Positions 19,878 through 28,600 of a stretch of DNA of 35,090 bases are shown in pieces (position 1 is the stretch's first letter; the number at the start of each line of letters is the position of its first letter). Both the position numbers and the translations under genes were made by a program. The notes under the pieces are model-generated. The model saw nothing but the letters and a program-made list of their open reading frames with translations. It did no database searches and was not told the origin of the DNA. This DNA is from Chlorokybus atmophyticus (lineage: Eukaryota; Streptophyta; Chlorokybophyceae; Chlorokybales; Chlorokybaceae): assembly GCA_009103225.1 (NCBI GenBank), contig RHPI01003009.1, forward strand, positions 1 to 35,090, given 5' to 3'.

Positions 19878-22003
19878 ATGGCGGGGGCGGCGGCGGCGGC
19901 GCTGGTGGACCGAGTGCGCGGCGCTCTGTGGGGCATGTTCATCGCGGACGCCCTCGCCATGCCCGTGCACTGGTCCGTGACCGTGCGTGTGTGGTCTTCA
20001 TAGAATGGCGTGCTTGTGTTTTGCCAGCTGGCACAATTCCTCTTGCGTGCGTGTGCATCCACCTTGCAAGTGCATGCATCGTCCTCACCGACTGAGTGAT
20101 TGACTGATTCGATGGTGGGCTGGTTGATTCGTCGATTGACTGACAGACCAGTGTGACACAGTGTTGAGGGCTGTCAATGTGGGGATGTGTTTCGTACCAT
20201 ATACTACTTCATGAGGATGTTGTTGCGTGACAGGTATTACAATGTGGATGCGCTGAGGCGAGACTACGGCACCGTCAACAAGTACATGGCGCCCAAAGAG
20301 TTCCACCCAGGCAAGCCAGCTGTACTTCTAACACACTTCCGTCCTCCCCCTCTTCTCATGTGCACGCCAAATTGCCACTCAAACACACAACTAGCCGTCC
20401 ATCACCACGCATGTATGTGCCAACGTTCACGTCTCACACATTGCGCACCCACCCAAACCCACCCACCCACCCACCCACGCAACTTACGTTCACCTCACCT
20501 CAGACAGCATCATGTCTTTATCCTCCACTTCCCGCGCCGGCCGCGGTTCCCAACCCTCCAACCCCCTCATCGGTTCCATCATCAACCACGGCAAGGCTTC
20601 TTTATGGGGCAAGCGCAACGTCCACTACCACCACGGCATGCGCGCGGGGGACAACACGCTCAACGCCCTGTGCGCGCGCGTCGTGATGCGGGGGATTAGT
20701 GGGAATGGAGGAGTTTATGATGAAGAGGTGTTCTTGAAGGACTATGTGGAGTTTATGACGACGAAGGGGACGCATGGGGATACGTATGCCGAAGGGTTTC
20801 ATAGAGATTTCTTTGCCAACTGGGCTAAGGTAGGGAGGGAGGGAGGGTCTGTGCCTTGGTGCCGGCTGCTGACAAGTGCATGTGTGTGCGTGCGCGTGCG
20901 TGCGCGTGCGTGCGTGGGTGTCAGCAAACGTCTACACTTAGGTTGGAGCAGCCAACCACACAACTGTCAGTGGTGCCAACACCTTGTTGCATAAATATTC
21001 CTGACAGGGTGTAGAGCCGAGGAAATGCGCTGGCAAAGAGGGCCACGACACCGCCAGCGCCGGCGGTTTAGTCACGTTGCCTCCCGTTATCTTCAGCTCC
21101 CTCCTTCCCCCCTCCACCACCACCAACAACAAACCCCACATGCTCAAGACCACCCTCTCCCACCTCAAACTCACCCACGACTCTCCCTCTCTTTCCCAAA
21201 GCGCCGGCGTGTATGCGGAGTTGCTGGCTGACGTGGCCGTGGGCGGGGCCGACGTGCGTGAGGCCGTGTTGATTGCCGGGAAGAAACTTGGGGTGGATAT
21301 AAAGAAGTTGGCGGATAGGAGGTTGGATGATACGCAAGTGGTGGGAGGAGTGTTCACGTCCGCGTGCTATATCAGCGGGTCGCTACCGAGCGTGCTGTAC
21401 CTGGCGTACAAGTACGCGGACAATTTCGAGGTGAGTGTAAGATGTTTTTTGTCTGTTTGTGTTTGTTGGTGCTCGCACCCTCTCACCCTCACTTGTCTCG
21501 CCCACCTCTATGCGCTTGTGCGCGCGCAGTTGTGCGTGTTGGAGCATTGTCTTGCGTGTGCGTGATGCTTGCGTGCGCGAGTTTTGCTCGCGCGCACGCT
21601 CACCGGCACACACCTATCCACACATACACACGCCATGGATGCTTGTACACCCACAGTGGCTCACACAACATCCACCCGCATGCGTACTCACTCACCCTTC
21701 AGTGCCCTCCACACGCGCACGCGCACCCACCCACACCCACTCACACACCCACATCCTCTCCCCCCACACACCCAGGCCGCCCTCGTTGCCAACGCCGGTT
21801 GCGGCGGCGACTCCTGCCACCGCGGCTCCGCCCTTGGGGCGCTCCTGGGCGGCGCGACGGGGGAGAGCGGCATCCGACGACGCGCGGCGTGGATGATCGA
21901 GGGGTTGCGGGAGCGGGAGGAGATTGAGAGGGAGATTGGGGAGTTTGTTGAGGGGGTGGGGAGTAAGAGGAGAGAGGGAGACGGAGACAAGAGTGAGTTG
22001 TAG
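19878..22003 (+). CDS. ADP-ribosylglycohydrolase (DraG/ARH) family protein
   Basis: This fold removes ADP-ribose from proteins or small molecules using two bound Mg ions. Exons: 19878-19972, 20234-20310, 20504-20829, 21008-21430, 21776-22003; phases agree, giving 382 residues. GALWGMFIADALAMPVHW (residues 15-32) is the N-terminal family motif, with Ala-Asp where the family usually has Gly-Asp. HYHHGMRAGDNTLNAL (98-113, D107) and KLTHDSP (220-226) are further motifs. NAGCGGDSCHRG (313-324) replaces the usual GGDTD metal loop with GGDSC. The intron after exon 2 uses a GC donor (CCCAG|GCAAGC): only this junction restores frame into the PDSIM segment. The substrate is unknown. It is head to head with the transporter gene; one ATG upstream (19467) is also in frame. 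Confidence 0.9.
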
Positions 22004-22500
22004 AGGGTGGGGATTGGGGTTTACGGGTAGGTACTTGGCGTAAGACATTGGGGTCATTTCTTGTTGGTATGGTTGGTGGGAGGTTTCACCAACAGTTGTA
22101 TCAACCGTTGCCAGGTGGGTAGGTTTCTTAATAAGCTGGAGTTGATAGTGTTGCAGGTTTGTCAGTGTGTTGTGAGCAGAGTGATGCACACCAAGTGACT
22201 TAGAGAGAGCTGTTCCAGGTGTCTGCTGCTTTGCAGGTGGATGCCTGCGCCTTCTTCTTGAGTGCAGGCTCGCAGTGGTTGCTACAGTAGTATAAGTAGG
22301 CGAATGCATGTGGCGCTCGGTGGGCTGCCAGGTCTTGGAGCTAGTGTGAGTGGTTGGGGTTGGTGGGAGTATTGAAGTGGTGGCACAATCGGCTGCACAT
22401 GTGGATGCAAAGGGTGTTTTCAGAAAAGCTTAGAACGCAAGGGGATGCAGCATACGCATTTGTTGCTTACTGACTGAGGGGTTTTGAAGGTGGTGTGATA
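22004..22500. other. Intergenic, nothing recognised
   Basis: Downstream of the glycohydrolase stop. It is G/T-rich and would include the 3' UTR; no clear poly-A signal or gene. Confidence 0.5.
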
Positions 22501-22664
22501 TGGATACAACGAGACAGCCAGACACACTTTACTGTACTTTATATTGCATTGCGCAATGCTAGAAACACACACACAGTCATGTTGGATACAATGATACAGC
22601 CAGACACACTTTACTGTACTTTGTATTGCAATGCGCAATGCTGGAGAAACACAGTGTCATGTTA
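22501..22664. repeat. Tandem duplication, unit ~82 bp
   Basis: Two copies (22501-22582, 22583-22664) share TGGATACAA, ACAGCCAGACACACTTTACT and GCGCAATGCT, and both end near TCATGT. They differ by a few substitutions and small indels. Each contains the short palindrome GCATTGCGCAATGC or a one-base variant. Confidence 0.88.
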
Positions 22665-23489
22665 AATACAAGAATATAAAATCGTTCCGCCCTAGGAGTA
22701 TCTGGTGAAGAAAGTTTGCTCATTCCAACAATAGTTTGCAAAGGTATACAATTGTGACAGTGTTAGGAAAAGTAGAATGAAAAAGCGGTGGACAACTGGT
22801 TGTAGGTGGTTTGCACCCATCTGAACAGGATTGTCCCACGTTCAATCTCACATGCTAATACACTTTCATGGACACAGTGAATTTATAATCTGTCAACATA
22901 TATATCATCAACATACACCCGAAGCGAAAGTCGTTTTGTCAGTATCAGCACATGATCATATATTCAACAGCAGAAACAGATTTATTTGGAGACAATCAAT
23001 CTCTCGAACTTTATTAACAGAGTTTACTACAGCACTACCTATCTAGACCAAGGGGACTGTGTGGGTGACAGTCACTAAAATTAAGCATGTACAAAGTAAT
23101 TACAACCCAAACCTCCTGGCTAACCAGTTGTGTCAATGACCGCACGAAACCAGAGGTAGTGTGCTGCAAACTGCAGCAAGGAAGCCATATCTGCTGGGGG
23201 AGCTGCGAAGAAGCTTTTGGCACATATCTTCTGTCTTGTTGATAGCACTGAGCCGCATAATTGAGCCAAAGAATTGAGCGCCCTGGTATGGCAGTCACAT
23301 CAGATGCTGTGTTGCACAGACACTGAAGTTTGGCATGTGGATGGCAGAGGCATTGCCAATTACCTGCTGGGCAAAGGAGAAGCTCCAAGCCAGCAGACTT
23401 GATACAGCAGCAAGCTTGTTGGGTGGGTGGCAACCACTGGGCAGCTGCTTATGAATTGTGTTCAAGCTTTATGATCCTCTTACACCAGC
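22665..23489. other. No gene recognised; 3' flank of the PLATZ gene
   Basis: A minus-strand frame at 23433-23035 is open, but its composition shows no family and it follows the PLATZ stop, so it is probably 3' UTR or chance. Confidence 0.5.
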
Positions 23490-24595
23490 TTAGAAGTCAG
23501 GTGCCCTGTGCGGCTCGGTCTTGCGTGCATGCTTGTCTGAGCGCCAACTCGACTTGCAGCAGTCACAAGGAGATAGAGGATCTGTCAAGTGCCCGTGCCC
23601 GTCGTGTCTTTGCCAGTTGGTGTAGTAGAAAGTGTTCTCTCGCATTGGTGAAGGAGGGCTACTTGAAGGCACAACAGCGTCTGCTTGATATGCAGCATGT
23701 GTATGACCGCGAGCAGCTACCTTCTTCAGCACTGGCACTACAGCTGGCCTGTAGTCAGGATCTGCTGGGAAATCCTCCTCATCATCATACTGTACATGCT
23801 TGCTGCCTGGCTTGACCAGCACTGACACCTTCTCCCCGCCAAGAATAAACGCCTCAGCGAGCTTGCAAGCAATGGAGCAGTAGCGGAAGTTGTCATGAAG
23901 GGACCGCTCACAGGTAACACAAGCGTTGAGAAAGCTCTTGGCTGAGCGAGGAGGATGCGGCCTTGCATTCAGGAAAACAATGCGCGCACTGTTGATAACA
24001 TACGTCTGAATCTGATTCAGGTCCAGCCCAACCCTTGCCGCCTCACCACATCTCACTGCGTCGTGGTACGAAGACTTGCGCACTTGCAGCAGTCTATGAG
24101 CCTGGCATAGCAAACAATACGTTACGACCCGAGTATGAACCTGAGTTACAAGGTGCTAGCGCAAGCTCAATAAGAAGCCTTGTCACTAGACAGTCCATTG
24201 ACGGCGCAATGCATGCAATCGCGACTTGGCAAAGGGGTGAACTACGTTGCCGTGAGGCAAGCAATGCTCACCTTGTGGTGATGTATGCAGATGGAGCACA
24301 GAGGCTCGGTCGCGCAGTCTATGCAGAAGAAGTTGCGCTCGTTGCGGGCCGCCGTCAGATGAAGAGGGCATTGGCCAAAGTACTCGTGAGCGACCAGCGC
24401 CTCAACCCAAGGAGCAGGATGCGCAGCTTGGACCTCGCCGTCTTTGGGCGGGTTCTCATGCTGGTAGCTCTTCCAGTTGGGCTTCGCAACCCTCCCCATC
24501 ATCGTTGCCTTCAACCTCCTCTTCAACGCCGCTTCAGACCCGGCCAATACCGAGCTTCCGCTTGGGGCGGACAAGCGCCCCTCTCTGTACACCAT
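23490..24595 (-). CDS. PLATZ zinc-dependent DNA-binding protein
   Basis: PLATZ proteins are zinc-binding plant and algal transcription regulators that bind A/T-rich DNA. Exons on the minus strand: 24595-24272 and 24101-23490; phase 0 at the junction. The product is about 311 residues with the ATG at 24595; ATGs at 24739 and 24502 are alternatives. The family signature is clear. APWVEALVAHEYFGQC, NERNFFCIDC and PLCSICIHHHK|AH carry the Cys/His ligands across the intron. LLQVRKSSYHDAVR and IQTYVINSARIVFLNARP follow, then CVTCERSLHDNFRYCSIACK, a second Cys cluster. The C-terminal ~90 residues are less typical, with an acidic DDEEDFPAD patch and a further CDCC near the end. The gene stands alone; its nearest neighbours are a tandem repeat downstream and a gene-free stretch upstream. 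Confidence 0.9.
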
Positions 24596-25817
24596 TCCCG
24601 AACCTGCCTCACTCTTCGCAGAGGTTTGCCTTGAATGCACTATTTCCGCAAGAGCTCTCACACCACAAACGATCACACCACAGACCAGGACACCAACACC
24701 GCCGCCTCTTGCACTAGCACCGCCGCTGCCGCAATTCAAGGCTGCTCACAAGCTCAGCAATACCAATGCTGCATTGTAAGCATACTTTATACCGCCGCCA
24801 CAGAAAGGGTCGCGCGTTGCGAGCGCCGAGCGCAATCTGCACCCGGGCATTGGTACCAAGCCGCGTCGGGTTGAGCTTAGGGCTTTTTCGCCACTGTTCG
24901 CCTACCGCCAATATTTGCGCCGTCCGATCCGGCAAATCTGGCCGATTGAAACCGTACGTGACCGGGGCTATAGGGTAGCTACAGGTGGGGTAGTCCGGCA
25001 AGTCGACCGGTTCGTGTAGGATTGTGTCCGATCGAGCGCTCTCGACCGGTATCGGTCTCGACCCGCCACATAAGCGCGAGCTTTGCCGAACGTTCGCGAT
25101 TCTGTTGATGTTCCTCTACTGTGCGCGCCTCTTTCTCACGTCAGCACAATGATCTCGGCACCCTTTTCCCCCTGCTGACCAGCCACGTGGCCTGCTACTG
25201 TGCCGCCGGTGCTTGTGCCATTCCCACGCCCGTCCCGCGGCTCGGAACGTCAAGAACCTTCTACAGTACACTTGTCCTGGAGCAGGCGGTACTTGCAACG
25301 TGGCATCATCGTGCGTCTAGCGCTGCGATCCAACGGCGTGTACCCGGCACAACTGCTGGTTCCGTGTCATGTAAGCTGAGCGGTAGGACACGGTACTTGA
25401 CTCCCTAGTGGTGATCGGACGGTAGATGGCGGGAGATGTGTCGGGAATACAGGCGTGAGATCTGTTGTTGGCAGGCGAGGCGTGTGCTGCGGTGATTGGT
25501 GAAGCCACGCCATGATGCACTGCAACGGCGCGGTTACTTTTTGTCTGTTCTGAAATGATTGCGTAGTCAGTTGAGTGAGTACAATGACGTGGCGGGAAAA
25601 GGCGCGTGATGGTTATCATTATTGCGTTGCGGCTTGCTCAGATCAGTGGCAATGCGCTTTAATTGTGGCGGAGGTGATCGCGGCAAAAGCGCGTAAGGGC
25701 GTGTGGGCTGCCACCGTGGCGGCCCTGCAGATTCCCTTGCTTTGAATTGATGTTTGCACTGCGCAGTGCGCAATCGGGCTTGTGATTGACGGATTTTCTG
25801 GTTATAGGCCATAACCA
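24596..25817. other. No gene recognised; CpG/TCGA-rich upstream region
   Basis: Between about 24790 and 25110 the sequence is rich in CG dinucleotides and TCGA/CCGG sites, unlike the blocks on either side. It lies upstream of the PLATZ start, so it may be promoter-associated. Open frames on both strands show no family resemblance. Confidence 0.45.
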
Positions 25818-25850
25818 GAGGAGATTGTCAAACGGTTTGACAATCTCCTC
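25800..25850. repeat. Two adjacent hairpins, the second with 16-bp perfect arms
   Basis: 25818-25850 is GAGGAGATTGTCAAAC, one base, then the exact reverse complement. Just before it, GGTTAT...ATAACC (25800-25816) forms a 6-bp stem with a 5-nt loop. No U-run follows and no gene ends here, so a terminator role is not supported. Confidence 0.88.
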
Positions 25851-26757
25851 ATCAATTGGTAACAAAGACACTCCATAGTGGGCCGTTGTTAATGTGTCTG
25901 CTCCAATTGTATTCAATGTGCTCTGTATCACTTGTGGTTCCAGCATTGCATACATTGAATGTATATGCAATACACTTGCCTTTAATACATATATAATATT
26001 AATATATCAGCGTACGAAAGCGTAATGTTTATTATTAGCTTGTATTGGTTCAACACTTATGTAACTATGTAATCAAGAGCTGTAGCTAAATTCGCATGCA
26101 TATCTTTGCAATGCATAATATACAACAGTTACCAACGCTTGTATAACCAACTTCGAACCTAATAAATTTATCATCGAAAGTCGTGTATGTATCAAACGTA
26201 TCACTTACATCAGAGCTGCGCGAAGCACGCTTAGAGAATGCATTGTGCTAGCATATACACAAAACAGGCAGCACAGCAAGCAAACAAGACTTTGGAATTA
26301 GAATGTAGGCGGGGGCCACGACAGAGCTGACAGCTTATACAACTATTTTAACAACCACAATAACCACACTAAACCCTCAGGCAGCAACAAGCAGGGGAAG
26401 TGGCAAGACGGCAGCAAGATTACCATGAGCAAAGCGCAGGGCAGGAGAGGAGAGGTTAGGCCGGGCTTGATCAGACTTCAATTGCATTTGTGAACGGACA
26501 GACGCCTAGACAGCTCGGCCCCCTGCGATTTACTCTGATGTCACCGATGATTATGCCGCCGCCAACCCGTTCGGTCTTATACCTGTCAGCGCTTAACACC
26601 CAAGTTAGGTTAGCACAAGTATTTTGTCTGCAATACTTTTTGTGAAATGGGCTGTACTAGATGCAAATAAGCATACCAGACCGCCAGCATACAAGCATGT
26701 GACTGTTTTTACGTACATGCGGGCACTTACACTGCTCCCCACACTCCCTTACCCTTG
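25851..26757. other. AT-rich stretch, no gene recognised
   Basis: AT-rich with ATATAT-type segments (about 25985-26010); no supported gene, RNA or repeat. Confidence 0.55.
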
Positions 26758-26977
26758 CACTCACCTGTACCTACGTGTTTGTTGATGCTGTGGATGCCTC
26801 CCACTTCTTGCACATCAGGTGATACAAGTACGTACTAGCAAGGGCGGGTGTATGATACTACGTATAGGTATACCACTCACCTGTACCTACCTGTTTGTTG
26901 ATGCTGTGGATGCCTCCCACTTCTTGCACATCAGGTGATACAAGTACGTACTAGCAAGGGCGGGTGTATGATACTAC
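26758..26977 (+). repeat. Direct repeat of 104 bp (26758-26861 / 26874-26977)
   Basis: The copies begin CACTCACCTGTACCTAC and end GGTGTATGATACTAC, differ at one base by eye, and are separated by 12 bp (GTATAGGTATAC, itself nearly palindromic). The second copy abuts the palindrome array at the left flank of the transposase region. Confidence 0.93.
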
Positions 26978-26989
26978 CACACGGATTGA

Positions 26990-27680
26990 CGTTCAAGGAC
27001 CAGGTATGGTCCTTTCACGGACCCCCAGGACCATGCATGGTCCGTATCCCGCGGGCCAGGACTGCCTGGTCCGCGAGTGACAGACCGTTCCTGGTCCGTT
27101 CGGGGTCCCGAATCCTGGTGCGCAGTCACGCACCAGATGTGGTGCGTGGCTGGACCAGACATATTACCGGTCCTACTGGCCGCGAAAGACTGGACCATAT
27201 ACGGTCTGCAGCCGGACCAGGCATATTGCCGGTGCGACTGTCAATGGGTGTACGGACCATGCGTGGTCTGGACCACAACAATGCCGGTCTATATATGTTG
27301 CGGTGAATGAATTCGATGGGACTGGTCCGAACCACACTGATTGGGCGGACCGTTGCTGGTGCACGCTCAGCTTATCGGTCATTTTGGACAAGCAGCACGC
27401 ACCATACATGGTCTGCCGCCTTAACAAGCTCTTACTGGTTCAAAATCTAGTAAGTTGTGGACCATTCATGGTCCTTCAGCTAACCAGGCAGCTATTGGTC
27501 CAAATTGTCGTATACTTGCGGACCGTATATGGTCCTTAACTTAACGAAGCTCTTCCTGGTCCGAAGGTCTGGGAGAGTACGGACCATGCGTGGTTCTAGG
27601 TTGGTCCGCAGAACAGTGATTGGGACCATCGCTGATGCACGCTCAGCTCCTTGACAGTCGCACCATGTATGATGCGACTG
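26990..27680. repeat. Array of GGACCAT-NN-ATGGTCC-like palindromes
   Basis: About ten 16-bp imperfect palindromes and many half sites (GGACCA/TGGTCC). Clear full sites start at 27028, 27130, 27192, 27254, 27347, 27399, 27459, 27520, 27581 and 27660. Several neighbours are spaced 60-62 bp apart. The last sites change to GCACCAT...ATGGTGC and run directly into GCGACTGTCAA, linking this array with the heptamer family of the transposon. No coding sequence is recognised between 26978 and 27947. Confidence 0.85.
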
Positions 27681-28406
27681 TCAAGGGTAAGTCTTCATGG
27701 CAGCCTCTAGTAACCGTCGATCCAAGCTTATCGAACGGCGTGCAGTTACTCCATAGAGTCAAGCACCTTGCATGGTGCGACTGTCAACTCACGTGCATGG
27801 GCTCAGAGTACCGTGGTCTGTGCAATAGGGTTTTACCGCTCAGTGAGGTGGCGCCGACGGAGGGAGCAGGCGGCGGCGCTCTTGTTGGTGGCGGCGGCGG
27901 CGGCCTCTTGGCGGTGTACTTGGTGGACGAATGCTGGCGCAATATCAATGGCAAGCAAAAAAGCTGTCAAGTTTGCCAGGGACATTAGTACCAAGCTGGG
28001 AATCAACTTGCAACCAGCCGATAAGAGGAACACCAGTCGTAGGCACCGCCGTCGCAGCCAACAGAGTTCCCTACCCATGCCGGAGCAGGCGGCTGATGTG
28101 CAGCACGATGTTGACAACCCACAGCCTGCCCATGAAGTTGAGGCCACGCACGACCAGCTGGATGGTGAGATCAGCCAGCAGCATGAGCGGTAAGTTAACT
28201 TGCTGACCTTACTTGCTTCTCTGCAATGGTCATGCGGTCTTCTGTGCATGCCACCAGCTATCGTTGCTGTGACAGCCTTCACCAGTAATATGTCCTTCAC
28301 ATGCTAGGAGACTGTCAACAAACTGCACGCGCACTAGCTGCCTTGCTGTGTATTGCTGTCAGTTGATGGTGCCAGCGCATATGGTCTAACTGCTGGATTT
28401 CTGTAG

Positions 28407-28600
28407 GCCTCCCGCAAATCAACAGCCGACTGTCCATGTGGCCGGCATCACTACCAATGGAGTGGCAGCCACACTTCACCCAAGGCAACAGCCGACTGTC
28501 AATGTTGCCAGCACCAGCAGTGCCGCAACAGCTCCACTGCAATTCAATCAGTCTGATCAACAGCCGACTGTCAACATGGCTGGCACCAGCAGTGCTGCCC
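28407..28600 (+). repeat. Triplicated QQPTVNVAG coding repeat carrying the heptamer
   Basis: Within transposase exon 2, AACAGCCGACTGTCNA-type units at about 28421, 28487 and 28559 encode QQPTVHVAG, QQPTVNVAS and QQPTVNMAG. The conserved nucleotide core includes GACTGTC. Confidence 0.88.

Noticed and set aside
19313-20095. 260-residue + strand ORF over the glycohydrolase start
   Set aside because: It is in a different frame from the conserved family motifs and is low-complexity; it overlaps the transporter first exon on the other strand.
23035-23433. 132-residue minus-strand ORF downstream of PLATZ
   Set aside because: No family resemblance and located in the presumed 3' UTR; treated as chance.
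25800-25850. Bacterial-type terminator at the perfect hairpin
   Set aside because: No U-run, no gene ending there, and the genome is eukaryotic.
26758-26980. CACTA terminal inverted repeat at CACTCACCTG (26758 or 26874)
   Set aside because: The motif is CACTC, occurs twice as part of a direct repeat, and the opposite end is not in the window, so it cannot be called a terminal repeat.
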